Shown here: positions 7,080 to 13,851 of the stretch, in pieces
How the letters are laid out: each line of letters starts with the position of its first letter
Numbering within the stretch: the first letter of the stretch is position 1
Origin: Flavobacteriales bacterium UBA5871
GTDB lineage: Bacteria; Bacteroidota; Bacteroidia; Flavobacteriales_D; Crocinitomicaceae
Length of the DNA stretch: 13,851 nucleotides
Direction: 5' to 3'
NCBI GenBank assembly: GCA_002432085.1
Contig: DJFN01000240.1
Coordinates: forward strand, 25,454 to 39,304
Made by a program: the position numbers and the translations under genes
Notes under the pieces: model-generated
Told to the model about the DNA's origin: nothing
The model's input: the letters and a program-made list of their open reading frames with translations, nothing else
Databases searched by the model: none

Positions 7080-9209
7080 CTAGATCACTGTGATATTAAA
7101 CGTCTCGTCCAGCGCGATGGAGCCTTCTCTTACCTGCGCAGCACCGGGGATCATAATGCCTTTCATTTTGCCGGTTTTTCCTTTCTGAAGAAGGTCGATC
7201 AATTGCTTTTCGGTGAGTTTTTTGCCGAGGATCTCAAACGGAACGAGGAAGCCGCAGACGCGGTAATTCGCACAGCCGACGCCGGTTTTACCTTCCAATA
7301 GCTTGTGGCTTTTACATTTCGGGCAATCGAGGTCGGTAATGGCTACTTTCTCGGCCGGTTTGCGTTCGCGTTTCGCTTTCGGTGCCGGAGGCGCTTCCGT
7401 TTCCAGCTGAAAACGTATCGGGGCTTGTGAGAAAATGACCTCATCGGTGAGCTCGCGCACCATCACGATCAATTCCTGCTTGAACTGCTCGAGGTCGTAT
7501 TCGCCTTTTTCGATCAGGCGCAGCTTGCGTTCCCAGTTGCCTGTCAGCTCAGGGCTTTTCAGCAGCTCGTTCTGGATAGTATCTATCAGGTCTATGCCGG
7601 TTTGTGTGGCAAAGATGTTTTTCTTTTTCTTCTCAATGTATTTTCTGCGGAACAGGGTCTCGATGATGTTCGCGCGGGTGGAAGGCCGGCCGATGCCGTT
7701 GTCTTTCAGCAGCTCGCGCATTTCTTCATCTTCCACCTGTTTGCCGGCGGTTTCCATGGCGCGCAGCAGCGTCGCCTCCGTGTAGGGCTTGGGCGGCGAA
7801 GTTTTGCCTTTGTGGATGCGTGGCGCGTGCGGACCGCTTTCCCCCACTTCGAATACCGGGAGGATTTTTTCCCCTTCTTCAGCGGGCTCGTCGTTTTCCT
7901 TGTCGCCGTCTTTGGCGGGCGTATCGTTGGCGTATACTTCCTTCCAGCCGGGTTCCAGTATTTGCTTGCCCGTCACTTTGAACGCTACCTGGCCTGCCTT
8001 GCCCAATACCGTAGTATTGGAGATCTTACACTCCGGGTAAAAAGCCGCAATGAAACGCCGGGCCACCAGGTCATAGATACGTTTCTCCTCCTGGGTCAGG
8101 TTAGCAGGATAAACGCCGGTAGGAATGATGGCATGGTGGTCCGAAACCTTCTTGTCATCGAAAACCGACTTCAATTTAGGAATAGGATTAGCCAGGATGG
8201 GAGCAGTCAGCGCAGCGTAGGGCGTCATGTCCTGCATGATGCTGGCGATTTTGGGATGCAGGTCCTCCGAGAGATAAGTGGTATCTACCCTTGGGTAAGT
8301 GACCAGCTTTTTCTCATACAGGTTCTGGATGTATTTCAGCGTATCATCGGCAGAAAAAGCATATTTCTTATTGGCCTCCACTTGTAAAGCCGTGAGGTCA
8401 AACAGGCGGGGATTGCCCTCCTTACCTTCCTTTTTCTCAAAGGAGGTGATCTCGAAAGGATGCTCCTTCAGGTAGGCCAGGCCCTTCTGTGCCCTGTCCA
8501 ATACTTTGATACGGTCGATGGTGGCGGTGAATTCAGTGTCCCGGTAAATGGTTTTCAATTCCCAGTATTCTTCAGACACAAAAGCATTGATCTCCTTCTG
8601 TCTCGCCACGATCATCGCCAGGGTAGGGGTCTGCACCCTTCCAATGGAGAGCACGGTTTTCCCCTGGGCAAACTTTTTGGTGAATAACCGGGTGGCATTC
8701 ATGCCCAGCAGCCAGTCGCCGATAGCCCGTGCACTGCCTGCCGCATACAGGTTGTCATATTGGTCGGCATTTTTAAGCTTTTGAAAACCCTCGCGGATAG
8801 CTTCTTCAGTAAGAGAGGAGATCCATAACCTTTTAACCGGCGCCGCGCATTGCGCTTTGAGCAATACCCAACGTTGGATCAATTCACCTTCCTGGCCGGC
8901 ATCCCCGCAGTTGATGACTTCTTCGCATTCCTGGACGAGCTTTTCGATCACCGAGAACTGACGCTTTACGCCCTGATCCTCGATGAGCTTGATACCGAAT
9001 TTCTCCGGAATGAGTGGCAAATCCTCGAGCTTCCAGAATTTCCACTTGTCGTGGTAATCGTGTGGTTCCTTGAGTGTACAAAGGTGACCAAAGGTCCACG
9101 TGACCCAATAACCGTTGCCTTCGTAAAAACCGTCCCGGCGTTGTCCCGCACCGATCACTTCGGCGATATCACGGGCCACACTGGGCTTTTCGGCAATACA
9201 AAGTTTCAT
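7080..9209 (-). CDS. topB: DNA topoisomerase III (type IA)
   Basis: A 709-aa type IA topoisomerase, which passes one DNA strand through a transient 5'-phosphotyrosine break and helps decatenate DNA and resolve recombination intermediates. The Toprim domain (about 1-140) starts LCIAEKPSVA with Glu7 and holds CGDAGQEGE at 101-109. The second Asp of the usual DxDxE is Gly105, as in the DAG(R/Q)EGE variants I know from other TopB proteins. SIGRVQTPTLAMIV at 188-201 is the conserved Arg region. The catalytic Tyr305 sits in VTYPRVDT. The C terminus (about 610-709) has a four-cysteine zinc ribbon, CPKC and CANYRVC, and a topoisomerase C-terminal repeat, LTEKQLIDLLQKGKTGKMKG. The start fits the family's M-K-L-x-I-A-E-K-P-S. 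The middle of the gene differs in composition from both ends (see findings). Promoter not visible; the upstream gap is repeat-rich. Confidence 0.95.
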   Translation of the reverse strand: MKLCIAEKPSVARDIAEVIGAGQRRDGFYEGNGYWVTWTFGHLCTLKEPHDYHDKWKFWKLEDLPLIPEKFGIKLIEDQGVKRQFSVIEKLVQECEEVINCGDAGQEGELIQRWVLLKAQCAAPVKRLWISSLTEEAIREGFQKLKNADQYDNLYAAGSARAIGDWLLGMNATRLFTKKFAQGKTVLSIGRVQTPTLAMIVARQKEINAFVSEEYWELKTIYRDTEFTATIDRIKVLDRAQKGLAYLKEHPFEITSFEKKEGKEGNPRLFDLTALQVEANKKYAFSADDTLKYIQNLYEKKLVTYPRVDTTYLSEDLHPKIASIMQDMTPYAALTAPILANPIPKLKSVFDDKKVSDHHAIIPTGVYPANLTQEEKRIYDLVARRFIAAFYPECKISNTTVLGKAGQVAFKVTGKQILEPGWKEVYANDTPAKDGDKENDEPAEEGEKILPVFEVGESGPHAPRIHKGKTSPPKPYTEATLLRAMETAGKQVEDEEMRELLKDNGIGRPSTRANIIETLFRRKYIEKKKKNIFATQTGIDLIDTIQNELLKSPELTGNWERKLRLIEKGEYDLEQFKQELIVMVRELTDEVIFSQAPIRFQLETEAPPAPKAKRERKPAEKVAITDLDCPKCKSHKLLEGKTGVGCANYRVCGFLVPFEILGKKLTEKQLIDLLQKGKTGKMKGIMIPGAAQVREGSIALDETFNITVI

Positions 9210-9340
9210 GTTAGTTGGAGAGTTATTGAGTTGTTAAGTTTGCGAGTTACTAGTTGGAAGTTGGAAGTTTGTGAGTTGCTGGTTGTCTTTATATCCTGAA
9301 ATCTTGATGTCCTGAAGTCTTGAAGTCTTGATGTCCTGAA
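9210..9340. repeat. Low-complexity tandem-repeat spacer between folA and topB
   Basis: The left half (about 9212-9285) is built of AGTT words spaced roughly 7-10 nt apart, including AGTTGGAAGTTGGAAGTTTG. The right half (9294-9340) is a degenerate 16-nt tandem: TCCTGAAATCTTGATG, TCCTGAAGTCTTGAAG, then TCTTGATG and TCCTGAA. The 14-mer CTTGATGTCCTGAA occurs twice (9303-9316 and 9327-9340). I see no gene in it. Similar AACTTCCAACTTCC-type spacers are, as I recall, common in some Bacteroidota genomes. Confidence 0.65.
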
Positions 9341-9862
9341 TCAATTCTGAAGATAGGGCTGGCGGGCGTAGCGGACCACTTCGAAGCCGGCGATGTGTTT
9401 TTCGTCGGGTGCGTGGGTGAAGAGGCGCTCTGATTTCCAGTCTTCGATGTTGACGTTCGGGAAATAGGTATCTGCGTGAAAACGGTCGTTGACCATGGTC
9501 ACGAACAGCTCGGATACCCGGCCGTCTTTCCACGCTTCCTTGTAGATCTCGCCGCCGCCGATGATGAAAATCGTGCGGTCGTCTTCATTGCGGTAATGCT
9601 CCAGGCAGGCTTCCAGCGAATGGAATACTTTACAGCCCGGTGCATCGTAATCAGCATTGCGTGTCAGGACCACATTTTCCCTTCCGGGAAGCGGTCGGAA
9701 ACGCTCGGGAATGGATTCATAGTTCTTCCGGCCCATGACAACGATGTGTCCCATGGTGGTTTCACGGAAAAACTGCATATCGTCGGGAAGGTGCCATAGC
9801 AGCTGATTGTTTCTCCCGATTCCCCTGTCGAGGTCCATTGCGACGATCAAGCTCACTTTCAT
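9341..9862 (-). CDS. folA: Dihydrofolate reductase
   Basis: A 173-aa DHFR, close to the usual length of about 160-170. It reduces dihydrofolate to tetrahydrofolate with NADPH, supplying one-carbon carriers for thymidylate, purine and amino acid synthesis. Visible motifs are the N-terminal LIVAMDLDRGIGRNNQLLWHLPDD with the catalytic acid at Asp27/Asp28 (Asp28 aligns best with E. coli Asp27), the NADPH-binding VVMGRKNYESIP (41-52), PLPGRENVVLTR (57-68) and FIIGGGEIY (99-107). Its start overlaps the stop of the CapA-family gene as ATGA, so the two are surely co-transcribed and probably translationally coupled. thyA lies about 2 kb upstream on the same strand, consistent with the common thyA-folA linkage. 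A repeat-rich spacer of about 130 nt separates it from topB. Confidence 0.96.
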   Translation of the reverse strand: MKVSLIVAMDLDRGIGRNNQLLWHLPDDMQFFRETTMGHIVVMGRKNYESIPERFRPLPGRENVVLTRNADYDAPGCKVFHSLEACLEHYRNEDDRTIFIIGGGEIYKEAWKDGRVSELFVTMVNDRFHADTYFPNVNIEDWKSERLFTHAPDEKHIAGFEVVRYARQPYLQN

Positions 9863-11232
9863 TCGGTAACGATTTTGAATTCTTTCGGACTAACGAATAC
9901 CAACTGCAAATTACTATAATGCAGGTTTTCAAGCAACGTTTTGGCGGATTCTGCCTGTTCTTTTGTGGCACAAACGCCGCTCACGAGGTGGTATGATCCG
10001 TCTGGCGCCAGTACTTTGTGGAAGAAAGGCTGCGTTTCCGGCGTCAGTTTTTTCCAGTCGGACCCAACTCCGGCTGCCTGTTCGGTTTCAATCGCATAAT
10101 AGCCTTTCAGCAACAGTCCGAAGTAATTTCCCTGTTCTTCGGAGACCAGCTGCTCGGTTGTTCCTTTGGAATGCTCGGCGAACAGCTTGCGCGAATCGGC
10201 AAAGAATTGTGCCATCTGGGCTTTGGAAGCGTCATCGAGGAAACCTTCGCGTTGGGTGTTGTAATCGAATTCCGGCAAGATGTAATACGGTTTCACTACA
10301 GCTTCCTGGCGCGGGAATACCCATGTGAACCAGTGATTCACGCCATCGATGCTCAATTCTCCGTTGTTTTTCGAAACCTTAGCCGTAAGCATCATGCCGC
10401 CGTCTTTGTAGCGATCGCGCTGGTTGGAAACGAAATTCCCAAGCGACCACGCCGTAAGCTTTGGCTTCCCTCCTACCGTTTTGGTCTCTACGGGCTGCAA
10501 TACGTGCGGGTGACTGCCGATAACCATATCCGCACCCTGGCGGTAACAGAATGCTTCCCAGTGTTTCTGGTAGCTGTTCGGCAACGATTTGTATTCTTCG
10601 CCCCAGTGAACGGTGCAAATAATGAGATCGGCACCCAGCGATTTGGCTTTCTTGAAGTCGGCCTTCATAACCGTGCTGTCGATGTAATTGATGATGAGCG
10701 GCGCAGCTACCGAAAGACCGTTTGTGCCATAAGTGTAATTTAGAATCGCGACTTTCAGTCCGTTCTTCTCGACCATGAGCGGATAATTCTTCTCGCGCTC
10801 GGCTTTGCTGCGGAATGTTCCCGTATGTTTTACTCCGAGCTTATCGAGCACATCCAGCGTTTTGACAACGCCTTTGGAACCGCCATCGCAGGAATGGTTG
10901 TTGGCTGTAATGATGACATCGAAACCGGCATCCACCAATCCTTCCGACAATTCGGGCGGAGCGGAAAACTGCGGATAGCCTTTGTATGGCTTGCCCGCAT
11001 GTGTCACCTCGAGGTTGGCAATGGCAATATCGGCTTTCGCGATCACGGGCTTCACAAACTGGAAGCAGTCGCGGTAATCGTAGCTGTCTTTTTTGGCGTT
11101 GTAAGCTCCTGCGATCTGTCCACCGTGTTGCATCACATCACCGACAAACAATAGCTCGACAGCGTTGCCAGCGGTTTGCGCAAGGGTGCAGATGCTGATA
11201 AACAGCAGGGATAGTGTGGCGAATAATTTCAT
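9859..11232 (-). CDS. CapA-family (PGA_cap) metallophosphoesterase-like exported protein
   Basis: A 457-aa protein with a signal peptide ending in TLAQ at about residue 19. The PGA_cap domain, named after the poly-gamma-glutamate capsule protein CapA and related to calcineurin-like phosphoesterases, spans about 25-310. Metal-ligand motifs in order are FVGDVMQHG (29-37), ANLE (72-75), ANNHSCDG (110-117), VHWGEEY (208-214), GSHPHVLQPVE (239-249) and SLGNFVSN (263-270). It probably acts in the envelope as a hydrolase or in surface polymer handling; the substrate is unknown, and no capBC-like genes are nearby. The last 150 residues are an extension, and the final 50 or so (YHLVSGVCATKEQAESAKTLLE) resemble a short SPOR-like fold, which would bind peptidoglycan; this is tentative. 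The gene overlaps folA by 4 nt. Confidence 0.9.
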   Translation of the reverse strand: MKLFATLSLLFISICTLAQTAGNAVELLFVGDVMQHGGQIAGAYNAKKDSYDYRDCFQFVKPVIAKADIAIANLEVTHAGKPYKGYPQFSAPPELSEGLVDAGFDVIITANNHSCDGGSKGVVKTLDVLDKLGVKHTGTFRSKAEREKNYPLMVEKNGLKVAILNYTYGTNGLSVAAPLIINYIDSTVMKADFKKAKSLGADLIICTVHWGEEYKSLPNSYQKHWEAFCYRQGADMVIGSHPHVLQPVETKTVGGKPKLTAWSLGNFVSNQRDRYKDGGMMLTAKVSKNNGELSIDGVNHWFTWVFPRQEAVVKPYYILPEFDYNTQREGFLDDASKAQMAQFFADSRKLFAEHSKGTTEQLVSEEQGNYFGLLLKGYYAIETEQAAGVGSDWKKLTPETQPFFHKVLAPDGSYHLVSGVCATKEQAESAKTLLENLHYSNLQLVFVSPKEFKIVTE

Positions 11233-11249
11233 ATCCGGTTAATGTTGGG

Positions 11250-11257
11250 TAAAGGTA
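11250..11257 (-). promoter_or_regulatory. Candidate -7 box for the capA-folA operon
   Basis: On the minus strand TACCTTTA lies 18 nt before the CapA-family ATG. It agrees with TAnnTTTG except at the last base and is identical to the box found before the response regulator gene. No good -33 element is seen, because the sequence upstream is the repeat tract flanking the GxxExxY gene. Such close spacing would mean a very short leader. Confidence 0.3.
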
Positions 11258-11278
11258 GCATTTCCGAGGTATATCAGC

Positions 11279-11346
11279 ATATAGAAACACAGGTATACAT
11301 AGGGGTAAAGAGTCTGCATATCACCACATAGAAACATAGAACACAG
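11279..11346. repeat. Left flanking repeat of the GxxExxY gene
   Basis: Two related words occur in tandem: CATATAGAAACACAGG (11279-11292, plus nearby ATACATAG) and CCACATAGAAACATAGAA with trailing CACAG (11324-11346). The second copy ends 4 nt beyond the stop codon of the GxxExxY gene. An imperfect reverse complement lies on the other side of that gene at 11851-11873. Confidence 0.55.
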
Positions 11347-11350
11347 TTGA

Positions 11351-11770
11351 TTATTCGTTTGCGAGGAGTCTGAAATGCTCATTTACGAATGTTTTTTGGC
11401 CGTCACGGAATAGGTTGAAACAATTGAAGTTAAGAAGAATACCTTTGGGTGCCTTTAGTAGTTTCATGTATGTCATTACTTGTGCTGCGTGTACTGGTGC
11501 AAAATCAGCTACTGATTTTAACTCAACTACAATCGAATTTTCAACAAACAGATCACATCGCAATCGGGTTTCTAATTGTTGCTTACAGAAATAAACCGGC
11601 ACGGCCATTTCCGTTTCAAAAGCTATCCCACGATTACGCAATTCGATTTTCATACATTCATGGTAGATGGATTCCAACAATCCCGGGCCTAACGATTGGT
11701 GAACATAGATGGCACCTCCTATAATTTCATACGTAATTTCCTTCAGGTCATTCTTACTTAAATTCCTCAT
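11351..11770 (-). CDS. GxxExxY protein (PDDEXK-like nuclease-fold family)
   Basis: A 139-aa protein of the family named for its GxxExxY motif, here GLLESIY (30-36) within SLGPGLLESIYHECM. The fold is related to PDDEXK nucleases: Glu33, Asp73 in LRCDLFVEN and the ELK at 83-85 (VVELKSV) form the expected acidic/Lys set, followed by HAAQVMTYMKLL (94-105), which is typical of the family. Biological role is not established; nuclease activity is only predicted. Length is normal and the reading frame is intact. The gene stands alone, with repeat sequences in inverted order on both sides, between thyA and the CapA gene. It has no functional tie to nucleotide metabolism that I can see, and its neighbours look like the result of insertion. 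The ATG at 11770 begins MRNLSKNDLKEITYEIIGGA, a usual start for the family. Confidence 0.9.
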   Translation of the reverse strand: MRNLSKNDLKEITYEIIGGAIYVHQSLGPGLLESIYHECMKIELRNRGIAFETEMAVPVYFCKQQLETRLRCDLFVENSIVVELKSVADFAPVHAAQVMTYMKLLKAPKGILLNFNCFNLFRDGQKTFVNEHFRLLANE

Positions 11771-11850
11771 TGTGATTAGATTCAGTTATATATTTAATAT
11801 ACAACTTTTTAAATTCACAGGGGCTAATCAAGCGAAAACTTCCGGCAATT

Positions 11851-11873
11851 CTATGTGCTTTATGTTCTGTGGT
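11851..11873. repeat. Right flanking repeat of the GxxExxY gene
   Basis: CTATGTGCTTTATGTTCTG plus TGGT is an imperfect reverse complement of the left flank at 11323-11346: both read ACCACA at the outer end on the same sense, followed by AGAA/ACATA words. It ends 2 nt before the thyA stop codon, leaving about 80 nt of AT-rich sequence up to the GxxExxY start. Confidence 0.5.
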
Positions 11874-11875
11874 CC

Positions 11876-12670
11876 CTACACCGCCACCTCAGCCTTAATA
11901 TGCGGATGCGGATCGTAATTCACCAGCTCGAAGTCGTCGATCGTGAAGCCGAAGATGTCTTTGACGGCCGGGTTGATCTTCATCTGTGGCAGCGGACGGC
12001 AATCGCGGGTGAGCTGCAATTCGGCCTGTTCGAGGTGATTGAGGTATAAGTGGGCATCGCCGAGCGTGTGGATGAATTCGCCGGGCTCGAGGTCGCAGAC
12101 CTGTGCGATCATCATCGTTAACAGGGCATAGGAAGCAATGTTGAACGGAACGCCCAGGAAAGTATCGGCGGAGCGCTGGTAGAGCTGACAGCTCAGTTTC
12201 CCGTCGGCTACGTAAAACTGGAACATGGTGTGACACGGCGGCAACGCCATCTGGTCCACATAGGCAACGTTCCACGCGCTCACGATCAGTCGGCGCGAAT
12301 CCGGGTTCTTTTTAATGGAGTTGATGAGGTTCGAGATCTGGTCGATGTGCTGTCCGTCGGGTGTTGGCCAGGAACGCCACTGGTAGCCGTAAACCGGACC
12401 GAGGTCGCCGTTTTCGTCGGCCCATTCGTCCCAGATACTCACGTTGTTGTCTTTCAGGTACTGAATGTTCGTATCACCTTTCAGAAACCACAGCAATTCG
12501 TGGATAATGGAACGCAAATGCAGCTTTTTGGTTGTCAGGACGGGGAAGCCTTGCGAAAGATCGTAGCGTGACTGGTGGCCGAATACGGAGATCGTTCCGG
12601 TGCCTGTACGGTCTTCTTTTTTGGTGCCGTTATCAAGGATGTGCTGCAATAAATCGTGATACTGTTTCAT
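11876..12670 (-). CDS. thyA: Thymidylate synthase
   Basis: ThyA makes dTMP from dUMP using methylenetetrahydrofolate and leaves dihydrofolate, the substrate of FolA. The ATG at 12670 gives 264 aa, the same as the E. coli enzyme, and begins [12 protein letters not shown] as the family does; an upstream ATG at 12718 would add 16 unconserved residues and is rejected. Residues match E. coli numbering throughout: Arg21 in DRTGTGT, Arg126-Arg127 in SRRLIV, nucleophile Cys146 in [12 protein letters not shown], Asp169 in [13 protein letters not shown], Asn177, and His207/Tyr209 in HLY. The C terminus [11 protein letters not shown] fits the usual ending. It heads the minus-strand group and is divergent from the small secreted protein gene, with about 100 nt between them for both promoters; TAACTTCA at 12695-12688 on the minus strand is at best a weak -7 match. 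Confidence 0.97.
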   Translation of the reverse strand: MKQYHDLLQHILDNGTKKEDRTGTGTISVFGHQSRYDLSQGFPVLTTKKLHLRSIIHELLWFLKGDTNIQYLKDNNVSIWDEWADENGDLGPVYGYQWRSWPTPDGQHIDQISNLINSIKKNPDSRRLIVSAWNVAYVDQMALPPCHTMFQFYVADGKLSCQLYQRSADTFLGVPFNIASYALLTMMIAQVCDLEPGEFIHTLGDAHLYLNHLEQAELQLTRDCRPLPQMKINPAVKDIFGFTIDDFELVNYDPHPHIKAEVAV

Positions 12671-12772
12671 GGGCGGAAATTCAAGCGTGAAGTTACGGAT
12701 TTCCGGTGCTTGCGGCAACAGGCGTTGATAAGTCGGGCGTTTTGTTCATTGATTTCGCTATTTTTATCCCGC

Positions 12773-13159
12773 ATGAAGGTGAAAATGAAACTGCTGCCCC
12801 TGCTCTTCTTCCTGTTCATCATTTCAACAGGCCACGCACAAAACCTGCGCAAGAAGTACCTGGGCGTTTACGAAGGAACGATTCCGGCCTATACGCTCGA
12901 CCTCGGCTCGGATGTTGTTCCCGTTGCCGAAGCTTCCATTCGCATCGAGCTGAGCGCGACGTCCATCGTGCAGATCATCGGCAGCAACACCCAAACCGGC
13001 ACCTGGCGCATCGTTTCCGAAAGCAAGGAAGGCTACATCATCTCGTTCCGGCTCGAAGGACAGCTCATCGAAGAACAGCTCACCCTGATCAAAAAAGGAA
13101 AGAAAATCCTGAGACAAGGGATCTATCCGCAACCGGATGCAACGCTGGTGAAACAATAA
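12773..13159 (+). CDS. Small secreted protein of unknown function
   Basis: A 128-aa protein from ATG 12773 (MKVKMKLLP...); the ATG at 12785 is an equally possible start. Upstream in-frame codons run back into thyA and are unlikely to be used. A signal peptide with a Leu/Phe-rich core ends in GHAQ. The mature protein is about 105 residues, predicted beta-rich, with YLGVYEGTIPAY near its start, GTWRIVSES in the middle and LTLIKKGKKILRQGIY near the end. The TWRIV strand resembles GIWRIV of the small exported protein beside the sensor kinase, but identity elsewhere is low. No known domain recognised. It may share a transcript with the CotH-like gene, though a repeat-bearing gap of 165 nt makes this uncertain. 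Confidence 0.78.
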   Translation: MKVKMKLLPLLFFLFIISTGHAQNLRKKYLGVYEGTIPAYTLDLGSDVVPVAEASIRIELSATSIVQIIGSNTQTGTWRIVSESKEGYIISFRLEGQLIEEQLTLIKKGKKILRQGIYPQPDATLVKQ

Positions 13160-13166
13160 TTTCACT

Positions 13167-13258
13167 AATTATCAAGGCTGTTCTGATGACGAACCAGCTA
13201 ATTGATTATTGCATCCCTTTTCAATTTTCCATTTTGGCATTTTCAATTCTTGATAATT
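13167..13258. repeat. Intergenic inverted repeat, related to the one after the response regulator
   Basis: AATTATCAAG (13167-13176) pairs exactly with CTTGATAATT (13249-13258) across a 72-nt loop. The left word extends to AATTATCAAGGC, the same 12-mer as at 6963-6974, and like that copy it lies just after the stop of a plus-strand gene, followed by GTTC one base later. The right end adds a second TTGATAATT (13256-13264 in ATTGATAATTTG). It may act as a terminator or be a dispersed repeat. Confidence 0.45.
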
Positions 13259-13324
13259 GATAATTTGTTCCTCCTGCTGATTAAACCTATTGCGTTTCTG
13301 TTAATCCAACATGAAAACTACGTT

Positions 13325-13851
13325 ATGGTCAAATCAACTCTCCTCAGCGGACTAACCGCCGTGTTCCTGCTTGCTGCGCCCGATGCACATGCCCAGGATT
13401 TTTACGATCGCTCTACCATTCAAACCATCGAGATCTTTTTCGGATTTTCCAATTGGGACGCTCAGCTCGACGCCCTGGCAAGCACCACCGAAGACTACCT
13501 GCTGGCCGATTCGGTCCGGATCAATGGCGTAACATTCGACAGCGTTGGCGTGAAATACAAGGGCAACAGCTCCTACAACGCGAATAACAATAAGAATCCG
13601 CTGCACATCGAGCTGAATTACACGCACGGCAGCTACGACTACCAAGGCTATACCGATATCAAGCTGCAGAACGGCTACATGGATCCGTCGATGATCCGCG
13701 AAGTGCTCTCGTATGCCATCCTGGAACAGTATATGGATTGTCCGAAGGCGAATTTTGCGAATGTATACATCAACGGTTCGCTGCGCGGCTTGTATTCCAA
13801 CGCCGAATCGATCAATGACAAATTCAACGGCGACCATTATTACACTTCCGA
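13325..13851 (+). CDS. CotH kinase family protein, N-terminal part
   Basis: 175 codons from ATG 13325 run open to the right edge. The ATG at 13311 is in another frame and soon meets a stop. A signal peptide ends in AHAQ at about residue 24. Conserved CotH-family features follow: TIEIFF (35-39), a GVKYKGNSSYN motif (75-85), HIELNY, then GYTDIKLQNGYMDPSMIREVLSYAILEQY, the pattern ahead of the catalytic core. CotH proteins are atypical secreted protein kinases first known from spore coats; those of non-sporulating Bacteroidota are exported and often carry sorting domains. The catalytic loop and C terminus are outside the window, so activity cannot be judged. Confidence 0.88.
   Translation, partial: MVKSTLLSGLTAVFLLAAPDAHAQDFYDRSTIQTIEIFFGFSNWDAQLDALASTTEDYLLADSVRINGVTFDSVGVKYKGNSSYNANNNKNPLHIELNYTHGSYDYQGYTDIKLQNGYMDPSMIREVLSYAILEQYMDCPKANFANVYINGSLRGLYSNAESINDKFNGDHYYTS

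Noticed and set aside
7602..8387. 261-aa open frame on the plus strand
   Set aside because: Fully antisense to topB, which has complete catalytic motifs.
9294..9340. Possible CRISPR-like array in the tandem repeats
   Set aside because: Units are 16 nt, directly adjacent and without unique spacers, and no cas genes are nearby.
12671..12718. Upstream ATG extending thyA by 16 residues
   Set aside because: The ATG at 12670 gives the exact family length and start; the extra residues are not like any ThyA N terminus.
12706..13260. 184-aa plus-strand frame over the small secreted protein
   Set aside because: Lacks a signal peptide, is rich in Arg/His as frame-shifted sequence tends to be, and crosses the intergenic repeat.
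13352..13837. 161-aa minus-strand frame at the right edge
   Set aside because: Antisense to the CotH-like gene, which shows a signal peptide and family motifs.

Overview
The window reads as a chromosomal stretch from a member of the Bacteroidota, possibly Flavobacteriales or a related order. Evidence includes signal peptides ending in AQ, a propeller-type LytS-like histidine kinase paired with a LytTR regulator, a thrombospondin-type-3 surface protein, a CotH-family protein, a GxxExxY protein, TAnnTTTG-like promoter boxes and no clear Shine-Dalgarno sequences. Genes are of moderate GC and the gaps between them are strongly AT-rich. I see no rRNA, tRNA, CRISPR array or transposase, and the species cannot be fixed from this sequence.

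Layout: (1) 1-2108, minus strand: the N-terminal 702 codons of a large secreted protein with calcium-binding DxDxDG repeats; its C terminus lies beyond the left edge. (2) 2109-2709: AT-rich divergent intergenic region with a 9-bp palindrome. (3) 2710-6950, plus strand: a two-component system made of a propeller sensor kinase, a small exported protein overlapping the kinase gene by 4 nt, and a LytTR response regulator. (4) 6951-7079: convergent gap with a 12-bp inverted repeat. (5) 7080-12670, minus strand: in transcription order thyA, a GxxExxY gene flanked by inverted repeat-like sequences, a CapA-family gene, folA (4-nt overlap with capA) and topB. (6) 12773-13851, plus strand: a small secreted protein, a second intergenic repeat of the type found in (4), and the start of a CotH-like gene cut by the right edge.

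How they work together: ThyA converts dUMP to dTMP and releases dihydrofolate, which FolA reduces back, so thyA and folA form a functional pair that is here separated by capA and the GxxExxY element. TopB resolves DNA intermediates. The sensor kinase probably reads an extracellular or periplasmic ligand and controls transcription through the LytTR protein; its targets are unknown, and the divergent surface-protein gene is only a positional candidate.

I found no clear new defence or biosynthetic system. The best leads are the GxxExxY cassette bounded by inverted repeats, the compositional mosaic inside topB, the small exported protein coupled to the sensor kinase, and the families of intergenic repeats.
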